Positions 55,334 to 63,327 of a DNA stretch of 64,000 nt are shown in pieces (position 1 is the first letter of the stretch; the number at the start of each line of letters is the position of its first letter). Origin of the DNA: Pseudomonadota bacterium (lineage in GTDB: Bacteria > Pseudomonadota > Gammaproteobacteria > Burkholderiales > Burkholderiaceae_C); NCBI GenBank assembly GCA_018241265.1, contig JAFEEF010000050.1, forward strand, positions 1 through 64,000, given 5' to 3'. The notes beneath the pieces were generated by a model, which saw only the letters and a program-made list of their open reading frames with translations, had not been told where the DNA came from and ran no database searches. The translations under genes and the position numbers were made by a program.

Positions 55334-55379
55334 GGCGCCGGAGCGAGGCGCCTATGAAATTGCGCAGCGCAGGCGACTC
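55332..55379. repeat. 48-nt palindromic repeat unit, copy C (inverted)
   Basis: Reverse-complement copy of the unit at 21429-21476, differing at two of 48 positions. It begins within the proA stop codon (TGAGGCGCC against TGAGTCGCC in copy B). Confidence 0.93.
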
Positions 55380-55433
55380 GACTCAGGGGCCTCCAGGCCT
55401 TCCGCGAAGTGAATGCCTCTCAGCCCCTGAGTC
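55380..55433. repeat. Hairpin adjoining repeat copy C, abutting the queC start
   Basis: GACTCAGGGGC (55380-55390) and GCCCCTGAGTC (55423-55433) are perfect 11-bp arms around a 32-base loop. Its outer CTCAGG/CCTGAG-like bases resemble the 21474-21525 hairpin, while the inner arm bases differ with compensation. One base separates it from the queC ATG. Confidence 0.88.
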
Positions 55434-55434
55434 C

Positions 55435-56148
55435 ATGGCCGATCCGCGCCGCGCCCTCGTGCTGTACTCGGGCGGGCAGGATTCGACCGTCTGCCTGGCT
55501 TGGGCGCTCGAACGCTACGCGCATGTCGAGACCATCGGCTTCGACTATCGCCAGCGCCATGCCGTCGAGCTCGAATGCCGGCTCGACGTGCGCCATGCGC
55601 TGGTCGCGGCGTTTCCGCGCTGGGCCGCGCGGCTCGGCCAGGATCACCTGCTCGACCTCGCGCTGCTCGGCCGGATCTCCGATACCGCGCTGACCGACGC
55701 GCGCGCGATCGAGATGAGCGCGAACGGGTTGCCGAACACCTTCGTGCCGGCGCGCAACCTGCTGTTCTTCACGTTCGCCGCCTCGGTCGCCCATCGGCGC
55801 GGCCTGAGCGTGCTGGTCGGCGGCATGTGCGAGACCGACTACTCCGGCTACCCGGACTGTCGCGACAACACGCTGAAGGCGCTGCAGGTCGCGATCAGCC
55901 TCGGGCTCGACGCGCCGATGACCATCGAGACGCCGCTGATGTGGGTCGACAAGGCGGCAACCTGGGCGCTCGCCGACACGCTCGGCGGTGCGGCCTTCGT
56001 CGACCTGATCGTCGAGCGCACCCACTCCTGCTATCTCGGCGACCGCACGCGGCGCCACCCCTGGGGACGCGGCTGCGGCGCCTGCCCGGCCTGCGAGCTG
56101 CGCCGCGCAGGCTACGCGCAGTGGCAGGCGGCGCGCGCGGACCGCTGA
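55435..56148 (+). CDS. queC: 7-cyano-7-deazaguanine synthase
   Basis: 237 aa from the ATG at 55435. Converts 7-carboxy-7-deazaguanine to preQ0 with ATP and ammonia, in queuosine synthesis. The PP-loop is [16 protein letters not shown] at about 9-24; the C-terminal zinc site is [20 protein letters not shown] plus ACEL. The start directly follows a repeat hairpin, so there is no normal ribosome binding site. The 3' end overlaps the convergent ArsR gene by 37 bp. I looked for a preQ1 riboswitch upstream and see none. Confidence 0.94.
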   Translation: MADPRRALVLYSGGQDSTVCLAWALERYAHVETIGFDYRQRHAVELECRLDVRHALVAAFPRWAARLGQDHLLDLALLGRISDTALTDARAIEMSANGLPNTFVPARNLLFFTFAASVAHRRGLSVLVGGMCETDYSGYPDCRDNTLKALQVAISLGLDAPMTIETPLMWVDKAATWALADTLGGAAFVDLIVERTHSCYLGDRTRRHPWGRGCGACPACELRRAGYAQWQAARADR

Positions 56149-56846
56149 GCGGCGGCGCCCAGCCACGGTTCCAAGGCTTGCGCGCCGGGCGGCGTGAGCT
56201 GCAGCGCGCGCGAGCCGGCGGTGCGGCGCAGCCAGTCGCGCTCGAGGCCGAGCTCGAACAGCGCGACCGCCAGGCTGCCGGCCAGATGATCGCGCCGCTC
56301 CGACCAGTCGAAGCAGGCGTGCGCGAAGCGGCGCGTGTCCGTCGCGTCGTCGCCTTGCGGCAGCGCGACGCCGAGCGCCGCGAGCTCGTCGCGGCCGCGG
56401 CTGCTCAATGCATAGTGGCCGCCGCTCGGCACCAGCGTCTCGCGCACGAGCAGGCCTTCGAACAGCGCCACGCCGAGTTCGCCGGCGACATGGCTGTAGC
56501 AGGTGCGCGCTGCCTTCAGCGGCCGGTACGCGCCGCGTGCCCATTTGTCGTCGTGCGCGCTGCGTTCGGCGACGAACGACAGCGCCTCCAGCACCTTGGC
56601 GACCTCGGCGTCGGCCAGCCGCAGGTAGCGGTGGCGCCCCTGGCTGCGCAGCACGACGAGTTCGGCATCGATCAGCTTGGCGATGTGCGCGCTCGCCGCC
56701 GACGCGCCGATGCCGGCGGCCGCGGCCAGTTCGCCCGCGGCGAGGTACTGCCCGCCCATCAGCGCGGCCAGCATGCGTGCCCGGGTCGGGTCGCCGATCA
56801 TCGCGGCGACTTTCGCGAAGCGGGGTTCGGGCGCAGGGGATGGCAT
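56112..56846 (-). CDS. ArsR-family regulator beside a TauE/SafE permease
   Basis: 244 aa from the ATG at 56846 (GGAG upstream). The winged helix domain covers about 8-95: [20 protein letters not shown], then [20 protein letters not shown] as helix-turn-helix and a [20 protein letters not shown] wing. A long C-terminal domain (about 105-235) carries cysteines in [22 protein letters not shown] and the final AACHCA. These could sense metals or reactive sulfur, which is inference. It follows the permease by 17 bp and probably binds the palindrome at 57683-57706. Its end overlaps queC. Confidence 0.87.
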   Translation of the reverse strand: MPSPAPEPRFAKVAAMIGDPTRARMLAALMGGQYLAAGELAAAAGIGASAASAHIAKLIDAELVVLRSQGRHRYLRLADAEVAKVLEALSFVAERSAHDDKWARGAYRPLKAARTCYSHVAGELGVALFEGLLVRETLVPSGGHYALSSRGRDELAALGVALPQGDDATDTRRFAHACFDWSERRDHLAGSLAVALFELGLERDWLRRTAGSRALQLTPPGAQALEPWLGAAAQRSARAACHCA

Positions 56847-56863
56847 CGTGGTCTCCAAAAGGA

Positions 56864-57628
56864 TCAGGCGAGCGCGGCCAGACCGCGCAGTGCCAGGTAG
56901 GTTCCGAGCGCGAGCAGGCCGCAGAAGAAGACGCGCTTGAAGGTCTCCGGTTCGACGCGCCGGCGCAGCCGGGTGCCGGCTGCCATGCCGGCGAGCGCCG
57001 GCACCAGGGCGAGCAGCGAGCTGCCGATCGTCGACGGCGGCAGCGCACCGCCGCGCCCGAGGCTGGCGCCGAGCGCGACCGTCGCGACCAGGAAGGCGAG
57101 GCCGAGCGCGCGGACCAGGTCGTCCTTCGCCAGGCCGAGCGCTTGCAGGTAGGGCACCGCCGGGATCACGAAGACCCCGGTCGCGGCGGTCACGAGCCCG
57201 GTCGATACGCCGACCAGCGGCGCCAGCCAGGGCTCGTGCGCCGGCGCCACCTTCCAGCGAAAGCGCAGCAGGCCGAGCACCGCATAGACGACGAGTGCCA
57301 CGCCGAGCCCGGCGCCGGCCCACGCTGCGCCGGTACCCTGCGTCGCGGTGAGCGCGCCGGCGCCCCACCAAACGCCGGCGCAGATGCCGACGAGCAAGGT
57401 CGCCAGGCGGCGCAGCAGCGCGAAGAAGCCGGCGCCGCCGATCTGCCAGACGTTGGTGACGAGCGACGGCACCACCAGCAGTGCGGCGGCTTGACCCGGT
57501 GGCATCGCGAGGCTGAGCAAGCCCATCGTGATCGTCGGCAGCCCGAGGCCGACGACGCCCTTGACGAAGCCGCCGAGCACGAACACCGCGGCCACCGAGA
57601 GTGCATGGAGGAATGGCGTGCTGAGCAT
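56864..57628 (-). CDS. TauE/SafE (TSUP) family sulfite/organosulfonate exporter-like permease
   Basis: 254 aa, eight predicted membrane helices in two repeats: FVKGVVGLGLPTITMGLLSL in the first half and LVGVSTGLVTAATGVFVIPA in the second, both TSUP signatures. TSUP proteins export sulfite, sulfoacetate or related anions. It lies head-to-head with the operon encoding sulfide dehydrogenase, so export of an oxidised sulfur product fits. Cotranscribed with the ArsR gene. Confidence 0.88.
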   Translation of the reverse strand: MLSTPFLHALSVAAVFVLGGFVKGVVGLGLPTITMGLLSLAMPPGQAAALLVVPSLVTNVWQIGGAGFFALLRRLATLLVGICAGVWWGAGALTATQGTGAAWAGAGLGVALVVYAVLGLLRFRWKVAPAHEPWLAPLVGVSTGLVTAATGVFVIPAVPYLQALGLAKDDLVRALGLAFLVATVALGASLGRGGALPPSTIGSSLLALVPALAGMAAGTRLRRRVEPETFKRVFFCGLLALGTYLALRGLAALA

Positions 57629-57682
57629 GGCCGAAGACGCAGGTGATACAGGGCCTCCATCGTCGACCCGCGCCGCGCGCCG

Positions 57683-57706
57683 ACGTTACGCTGCGCAGCG
57701 TAATGT
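57683..57706. promoter_or_regulatory. Near-perfect 24-bp palindrome between two sulfur-related operons
   Basis: The core TTACGCTGCGCAGCGTAA (57686-57703) is a perfect 18-bp palindrome; symmetry extends to 24 bp with one mismatched pair. It lies 54 bp upstream of the TSUP start and 139 bp upstream of lemA. ArsR-family operators are commonly palindromes of this size. It is the only strong symmetric site I see in the 217-bp divergent gap. Confidence 0.7.
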
Positions 57707-57845
57707 CTGTCGCGGGCGCCGTTGCGCTGCCGGCACGCCGGTGACGTCTTGTAGCGGCTTGCCTCCCCTGCTCTGGCGTAGAGTGGCGGCGCGACGGGAA
57801 AGCGTCCCGGGCGTGGCGCTGCGCCGGCGAAATGATCCGGCGCTC

Positions 57846-58391
57846 ATGGGGTTGGGGAATGGGGTGAGCAAGACGCAGATCGCCTATTGCGCCATCGCGG
57901 CGCTGCTGGTGTTCTGGGCCGTTGGGGCGCACAACCGGCTGGTGCGGTTGCGCAGTGCGCTCGTGCAGCAGTTCGGCCCGTTCAGCGAGCAGTGCGCGCA
58001 GCGCCATGCGCTGCTGCAGCAGCAGGTCGATGCGCTGCTGCCCGTGCTGCCGGCCGCCACGCCGCGCATCGATTCGCTGCGCGCCGCCTGCCTGCAGGTT
58101 CAGGCGGCTTGCCAGCATGCGCGCGCGCGGCCCGGCGCGGCCGGCGCGATCACCAGTCTGCGTCTGGCCGAGGACATCCTGGCCGAGGCGCGCGCACGGT
58201 TGCCGGTGCAACGCGTGGTCGGCGCCGAGTTGCCCGAGCTGAGCCGCGACCTGGCGCAGGTCGACACGACGCTCGTCTTCGCGCGGCGCCAGTTCAACGA
58301 TGCGGTGCAGGCCTACAACGATGCAGCGCGCCAGTTTCCGACGCGGCTGATCTCGGCGCTGTTCGGGTTTCGCGCCGCCGGCGCGCTGTGA
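57846..58391 (+). CDS. LemA-family protein
   Basis: 181 aa from the ATG at 57846 (a GTG at 57864 is possible). A single N-terminal membrane segment (TQIAYCAIAALLVFWAVGAH) is followed by YNRL-like HNRLVRLRSALVQQFGPFSE and a long helical region ending FNDAVQAYNDAARQFPTRLI, the hallmark of the LemA fold. Family members are membrane-anchored with a four-helix bundle; their function is poorly known. First gene of an operon with an unknown protein, a cytochrome c and flavocytochrome c dehydrogenase. Confidence 0.9.
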   Translation: MGLGNGVSKTQIAYCAIAALLVFWAVGAHNRLVRLRSALVQQFGPFSEQCAQRHALLQQQVDALLPVLPAATPRIDSLRAACLQVQAACQHARARPGAAGAITSLRLAEDILAEARARLPVQRVVGAELPELSRDLAQVDTTLVFARRQFNDAVQAYNDAARQFPTRLISALFGFRAAGAL

Positions 58392-59218
58392 TGGCGGTCG
58401 ATACCTTGACCGGGCTGTCCGCATCGCGCGAGCGGGAACGGGAAGCGCTCGATCGCCTGTCGCGCGTGCATGGGCCGGGCGAGCTGCATGCGGCGCTGCT
58501 CGCATTGCTGCTGCCGCTGTCGCCGGCGGCGTCGGCCAACGAGGCCTGGTACACCGAGACCGAAGGCGTCGCTACCGCGACCGCGTTGCGCCACGAGGTC
58601 GTCGCGCTCGGCGGGCCGGCGCGGCTGCCGTGTTTCGAGCAATTGCTCGAGCGCATGGCCAAGCATCCGCTCGCGGTGCGCCAGACGCTGCTCGAGTCGA
58701 CCCGGCGCCTGATGCGCGCGACCGGGACGCTCCGTCCCATCGATCGGCTGCACTGGCTGGTGATGCGGTTGCGCCTCGGCGAGCGTGCGCAGTTCGGTGC
58801 GCGCGTACCTTCGGGTGCCGACCTCGACCAGCTCGGCGAGATCGAAGTCCACGCGGTGGCGCGCTACAGCGCCTATTTGTCGCGCATGGTGCCGGGTACC
58901 GACGATCCCGACGCCGGCGACGACTGGTATGCCGGCGTGATGGCGCCGTGGCAGGCGCGCGGCATCGTGCCCGAGCGGCGCTATCCGGATGCCGACGCGC
59001 TGGTCCAGGCGTTGCAGGAGCTGCAGGCGCTGCCGTGGATGCTGCGGCCTGCGCTGGTGCGAGGCTGGACGAGCGCGGCGCTGCGCCATGCGCGCCATGG
59101 CCGGCTGCTCGACAGCGCCGCCGACGCGCTGTATCTGACCGCCGCGCTGCTCGACTCGCCGCTGCCGCCGGACCTGGCGCGCCACTACGCGCCGATGCTG
59201 CAGAGCGGCCCGCGATGA
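58391..59218 (+). CDS. Unknown helical protein coupled to LemA
   Basis: 275 aa. Overlaps the lemA stop by one base (TGATG) and the next gene by four (ATGA). No signal peptide or membrane segment. Helical throughout, with LLLPLSPAASANEAWYTETE, LEQLLERM-type RLPCFEQLLERMAKHPLAVR, and LRPIDRLHWLVMRLRLGER. I recognise no family. Its position suggests a cytoplasmic partner of LemA. The segment DDWYAGVMAPWQARGIVPE near residue 177 is a useful search seed. Confidence 0.75.
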   Translation: MAVDTLTGLSASREREREALDRLSRVHGPGELHAALLALLLPLSPAASANEAWYTETEGVATATALRHEVVALGGPARLPCFEQLLERMAKHPLAVRQTLLESTRRLMRATGTLRPIDRLHWLVMRLRLGERAQFGARVPSGADLDQLGEIEVHAVARYSAYLSRMVPGTDDPDAGDDWYAGVMAPWQARGIVPERRYPDADALVQALQELQALPWMLRPALVRGWTSAALRHARHGRLLDSAADALYLTAALLDSPLPPDLARHYAPMLQSGPR

Positions 59219-59532
59219 GACGGGCGCTGCTGGCGGCGGCGCTCGGCGGCGTCGTCGCGACGGCGCATGCGGACGGGTCGGCCGAGCTGCGCCTGAGGAG
59301 CCTCGCCGCGACCTGCGCCGGCTGCCACGGCACCGACGGCCGCGCCGCGGCCGATGCGACGCTGCCGGCGCTCGCCGGCATGGACGCCGCGGTGCTGGCC
59401 GAACGCATGCGCGCCTTCAAGGCCGGCACGCGCCCGGGCACCGTGATGCCGCAAATCGCCAAAGGCTACAGCGACGCGCAGATCGCCGCGCTCGCCGGCT
59501 ACTTCGCGGCCCGGCCCGCTGCGCGTCCATGA
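59215..59532 (+). CDS. Monohaem cytochrome c (FccA-like subunit)
   Basis: 105 aa with a signal peptide (MRRALLAAALGGVVATAHA). One haem site, CAGCH at Cys34/Cys37/His38, and the probable distal ligand Met78 in GTVMPQ. A class I small cytochrome c, likely the electron acceptor of the sulfide dehydrogenase encoded next. Overlaps both neighbours by four bases (ATGA), giving tight coupling. Confidence 0.9.
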   Translation: MRRALLAAALGGVVATAHADGSAELRLRSLAATCAGCHGTDGRAAADATLPALAGMDAAVLAERMRAFKAGTRPGTVMPQIAKGYSDAQIAALAGYFAARPAARP

Positions 59533-60818
59533 GCCACGGCGGACCGCGGCGTCGCACCGTGCTCGGCCTGGCTGCCGCGCTGGCGGGCGGCGCGCTCGCC
59601 GGCTGCGCGGGCCGTCCCGCGATCCCGGTGCGGACGCGGGTCGTCGTGGTCGGCGGCGGCTACGGCGGCGCGACCGCTGCCAAGTACCTGCGCCTCTATT
59701 CCGAAGGACGCATCGAGGTCGTGCTCGTCGAGCCCGACGAGACCTTCGTCTCCTGCCCGATGTCCAACCTCGTCGTCCACGGCAGCCGGACGCTCGCCGA
59801 CATCAGCCGGCCGTACGGCACGCTCGAGCGCGTGCATGGCGTGCGGCGCGTCCGCGACCGCGTGACCGCGATCGATGTCGAGCGCCGCGTGGCGCGTCTC
59901 GCGGCAGGCGACGACCTGCGCTGGGACAAGCTGGTGCTCGCGCCGGGTGTCGAGATGATGTGGGACAGCGTCGAAGGCCTGCAGGCCGCGAACCGCGCCG
60001 GCCGCATCGTGCAGGCGTGGTCGCCCGGCGAAGAGACCATGGTGTTGCGCCGCCAGCTCGTAGCGATGCGCGACGGCGGCGTCTATGCGATCGCCATCCC
60101 CGAGATCCCGTACCGCTGCCCGCCCGGGCCGTACGAGCGGGCCTGCCTGGTGGCCGACTACTTCAAGCGTGCCAAGCCGCGCTCCAAGGTGCTGGTGCTC
60201 GACGCCAACGAGGACGTGACGAGCAAGGGACCGCTCTTCAAGCGCGCCTGGGCCGAGCGCTATGCCGGCATCGTCGAGTACCGGCCGCAGTACAAGGCGA
60301 CCGGCGTGGATGCGGCCGCCGGTATCGTCCGGTTCGAGGTGCAGGACGACGTGAAGGCCGACGTCCTGAACGTGCTGCCCGACATGCGCGCCGGCAGGGT
60401 CGCGGTGGCCGCGGGCCTCGCGAACTCGAACCAGCGCTGGTGCAACGTCGACTGGCTCAACTTCGAGTCGACCGCGGCGCGCCATGTGCACGTGCTGGGC
60501 GATGCCTTGCAGATCGCGCCGCTGATGCCCAAGAGCGGCCACATGGCCAACAGCCACGCGAAGGCGGCGGCTGCGGCGATCGTCGCCGAGCTGGCCGGCT
60601 GGGAGCCCGACCCGCATCCGATGCTCGCCAACACCTGCTACAGCTTCGTCGACCCGGACGAGGCGGTGCACATCGCGAGCGTGCACGAGTACGTCGCTGC
60701 CGACCGCACGTACAAGCCGGTGGCGGGATCGGGCGGGCTGTCGAGCGCGCCGAGCGCGGCCGAAGGGCGCATCGCCTGGGGCTGGGCGCACGCGATCTGG
60801 GACGACATGCTCGGATGA
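59529..60818 (+). CDS. Flavocytochrome c sulfide dehydrogenase, flavin subunit (FccB/SoxF-like)
   Basis: 429 aa. The N-terminus has a twin-arginine-type signal (RRRTVLGLAAALAGGALAG). FAD motif RVVVVGGGYGGATAAKYLRL near residue 36; the redox cysteines are in FVSCPMSNLVVHG and PYRCPPGPYERACL. The C-terminal FCSD domain includes HVLGDALQIAPLMPKSGHMA and ANTCYSFVDPDEA. Oxidises sulfide in the periplasm and passes electrons to the coupled cytochrome c. Length and motifs are normal for the family. Confidence 0.92.
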   Translation: MSHGGPRRRTVLGLAAALAGGALAGCAGRPAIPVRTRVVVVGGGYGGATAAKYLRLYSEGRIEVVLVEPDETFVSCPMSNLVVHGSRTLADISRPYGTLERVHGVRRVRDRVTAIDVERRVARLAAGDDLRWDKLVLAPGVEMMWDSVEGLQAANRAGRIVQAWSPGEETMVLRRQLVAMRDGGVYAIAIPEIPYRCPPGPYERACLVADYFKRAKPRSKVLVLDANEDVTSKGPLFKRAWAERYAGIVEYRPQYKATGVDAAAGIVRFEVQDDVKADVLNVLPDMRAGRVAVAAGLANSNQRWCNVDWLNFESTAARHVHVLGDALQIAPLMPKSGHMANSHAKAAAAAIVAELAGWEPDPHPMLANTCYSFVDPDEAVHIASVHEYVAADRTYKPVAGSGGLSSAPSAAEGRIAWGWAHAIWDDMLG

Positions 60819-60878
60819 TGGTCGAGGCACGCGGCAGAATGCCGACCAGTGAATTCAGAAGTACGCGGAGATCGATCG

Positions 60879-61337
60879 ATGGCTACGGCAAGACGCGCGG
60901 GTCTCATGGCCGGCATGACGCTGCTCGGTGCGCTGGCGGCGTGCGGGTCCAATCCCTCCGTGCCGCTCGGGCCCAAGCCCGCGGAGGTGCTCGGCCGCAC
61001 GGTCACGCTGACCCCGGAGAATGCCGGCACCACCGTCACGTTGACGATGGACCAGCAGCTGATGGTGCGCCTGCCCGAAGAGCCGGCACGCAACATGCGC
61101 TGGGAGCGCGACAACACGTCGGCCTATGCCGACCGCGGCGTGGTGAGCGCGCGCTCAGGCGACCCGGGCTTCGAGCGCGAGCGGATCGATACCAACACCT
61201 TCGGCGCGGCCGGCTTCGACGTCTGGGTGTTCCGCCCGAAGGCGGCCGGCCAGCAGACCTTGCGCTTCGAGTACCGGCGGGCCGGTCAGGTCGGCATGGC
61301 CGAGCAATCGGTGACCTACACCGTCACCGTCAAGTGA
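60879..61337 (+). CDS. Chagasin/I42-like protease-inhibitor lipoprotein
   Basis: 152 aa from the ATG at 60879 (GGAG upstream); a GTG at 60849 is also open. Lipoprotein signal with LGALAACGS. The body is a small beta domain with VTLTMDQQLMVRLPEEPARN early and GFDVWVFRPKAAGQQTLRFE late; the RPxxxG/W-type loop resembles family I42 inhibitors of cysteine peptidases. The family assignment is moderately sure. Target peptidase unknown. 60 bp after the FCSD gene, but without coupling. Confidence 0.75.
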   Translation: MATARRAGLMAGMTLLGALAACGSNPSVPLGPKPAEVLGRTVTLTPENAGTTVTLTMDQQLMVRLPEEPARNMRWERDNTSAYADRGVVSARSGDPGFERERIDTNTFGAAGFDVWVFRPKAAGQQTLRFEYRRAGQVGMAEQSVTYTVTVK

Positions 61338-61499
61338 CCGACGTCACGGCAATGCCCATGATCGTGGGATGACTGGCGCAAACCCTCGCTGACATTCCCG
61401 CCTCTCTCGGCCTAGCATCGAAGCCTCGCAGTTGCGCGCCCCGCGCGCCCGGGCTTTGCGCTGCCCATCCGGCGGCCCGAGAGTCCGGAAGAGAACGCG

Positions 61500-63326
61500 T
61501 TGCAAGCTACCGACATCAAAGACCCCGACTACTTTCACAAGGTCGTCGATTGCCAATGGGCCTGCCCGGCCCACACCCCGGTTCCCGAATACATCCGCCT
61601 GATCGCGGCCGGGCGCTACACCGACGCCTATCTCGTCAACTGGAAGTCCAACGTCTTCCCCGGCATCCTCGGCCGAACCTGCGACCGGCCGTGCGAGCCG
61701 GCCTGCCGGCGCGGTCGCGTCGAGGAGGCGCAGGCCGCCAAGCCCGAGCCGGTCGCGATCTGCCGGCTGAAGCGCGTCACCGCCGACTTCAAGGACGACG
61801 ACATCACGAACCGCCTGCCGCGTCCGGCGCTGCATAGGAACGGCAAGCGCATCGCCTGCGTCGGCGCCGGTCCGGCCGCGCTGACGGTGGCGCGCGACCT
61901 CGCGCCGCTCGGCTATGCGGTGACGGTGTTCGACGGCGACGCCAAGGCCGGCGGCATGATCCGCTCGCAGATCCCGCGCTTCCGCTTGCCCGAGGAAGTC
62001 ATCGACGAGGAGACCGGCTACGTGCTGAACCTCAGCGTCGAGTTCCGCGGCGGAACGCGCATCGAGTCGATGCGGGCGCTGCTCGACCAGGGCTACGACG
62101 CCGTCTTCGTCGGCTCCGGCGCGCCGCGCGGCCGCGACCTGCACATCCCGGGCCGCGACGAGGCGGCGGCGCACATCCACATCGGCATCGACTGGCTGTC
62201 GTCGGTCTCGTTCGGCCACACGACGCACATCGGCAAGCGCGTCATCGTGCTCGGCGGCGGCAACACCGCGATGGACTGCTGCCGCAGCGCCAAGCGCCTC
62301 GGCGGCACCGACGTCAAGGTGATCGTGCGCTCGCCGTTCGACGAGATGAAGGCGTCGCCGTGGGAGAAGGAAGACGCGGCGCACGAGAACATCCCGATCC
62401 TCGACTGCCTCGTGCCCAAGGCCTTCCTGCACGAGGCGAGCGGCAAGCTGACCGGCATGCGCTTCGAGAAGGTGAAGGCGGTGCGCGACGAGCGCGGCCG
62501 GCGCCGGCTCGTGCCGACCGGCGAGCCCGAGCAGACCTTCGAATGCGACGAGGTGCTGGTCGCGGTCGGCCAGGAGAACGCGTTCCCGTGGATCGAGCGC
62601 GATGCCGGCGTCGACTTCAACGAGCACGGCATGCCGGTGCTCGACGAGGTCACGCTGCAGTCGACGCGGCCCAACGTGTTCTTCGGCGGCGATGCCGCGC
62701 TCGGCCCGAAGAACATCATCTGGGCGGTCGCCCAAGGCCATGCGGCGGCGATCTCGATCGACAAGTTCCTGCACGGCGAGGACGTGCGCGAGCGTCCGGC
62801 GCCCGGCGTCACGCTGGTCTCGCAGAAGATGGGCATCCACGAGTGGACCTACGACAACGCCGTCAGCAACGACCTGCGCCACAAGGTGCCGTGGCGCGAT
62901 GTCAATGCGGCGCTGCGCAGCATCAAGGTCGAGGTCGAGCTCGGCTTCGACGTGAAGGCGGCGTGGAACGAGGCCCAGCGCTGCCTGAACTGCGACGTCG
63001 AGACGGTGTTCGCGACCGGCCAGTGCATCGAATGCGATGCCTGCGTCGACATCTGCCCGACCGACTGCATCACGTTCACCGACAACGGCGACGAAGCCGA
63101 CTTGCGCACGCGCCTGCGTGCGCCGGCGCGCCATGCCGACCAGTCGCTCTATGTCTCGAGCGCGCTGAAGACCGGCCGCGTGATGGTGAAGGACGAGGAC
63201 GTCTGCCTGCACTGCGGCCTGTGCGCCGAGCGCTGTCCGACGGGCGCGTGGGACATGCAGAAGTTCCTGATCGACCTGACGCAAGCGGGGCGGGGCTGCC
63301 GCGCGCATCTACCGAAGGCGGCGTGA
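61500..63326 (+). CDS. NADPH-dependent Fe-S flavoprotein subunit of a 2-oxoacid:acceptor oxidoreductase (KorC-like)
   Basis: 608 aa from a TTG at 61500 with GGAAGAG upstream. GltD-like: an N-terminal Fe-S region (CQWACPAHTPVPEYIRLI, CDRPCEPACRRG), an FAD motif VGAGPAALTVARDLAPLGY, an NADPH motif IVLGGGNTAMDCCRSAKRLG, and a C-terminal ferredoxin domain with CIECDACVDICPTDC and CLHCGLCAERCPTG. Transfers electrons between the oxidoreductase core and NADP(H). One base separates its stop from the next ATG. Resembles the extra subunit of the Azoarcus 2-oxoglutarate:NADP+ oxidoreductase KorABC. Confidence 0.85.
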   Translation: MQATDIKDPDYFHKVVDCQWACPAHTPVPEYIRLIAAGRYTDAYLVNWKSNVFPGILGRTCDRPCEPACRRGRVEEAQAAKPEPVAICRLKRVTADFKDDDITNRLPRPALHRNGKRIACVGAGPAALTVARDLAPLGYAVTVFDGDAKAGGMIRSQIPRFRLPEEVIDEETGYVLNLSVEFRGGTRIESMRALLDQGYDAVFVGSGAPRGRDLHIPGRDEAAAHIHIGIDWLSSVSFGHTTHIGKRVIVLGGGNTAMDCCRSAKRLGGTDVKVIVRSPFDEMKASPWEKEDAAHENIPILDCLVPKAFLHEASGKLTGMRFEKVKAVRDERGRRRLVPTGEPEQTFECDEVLVAVGQENAFPWIERDAGVDFNEHGMPVLDEVTLQSTRPNVFFGGDAALGPKNIIWAVAQGHAAAISIDKFLHGEDVRERPAPGVTLVSQKMGIHEWTYDNAVSNDLRHKVPWRDVNAALRSIKVEVELGFDVKAAWNEAQRCLNCDVETVFATGQCIECDACVDICPTDCITFTDNGDEADLRTRLRAPARHADQSLYVSSALKTGRVMVKDEDVCLHCGLCAERCPTGAWDMQKFLIDLTQAGRGCRAHLPKAA

Positions 63327-63327
63327 C

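Noticed and set aside
55334..55434. preQ1 riboswitch upstream of queC
   Set aside because: The leader consists of the 48-nt repeat and its hairpin; no preQ1 aptamer-like pseudoknot or conserved A-rich tail is visible.
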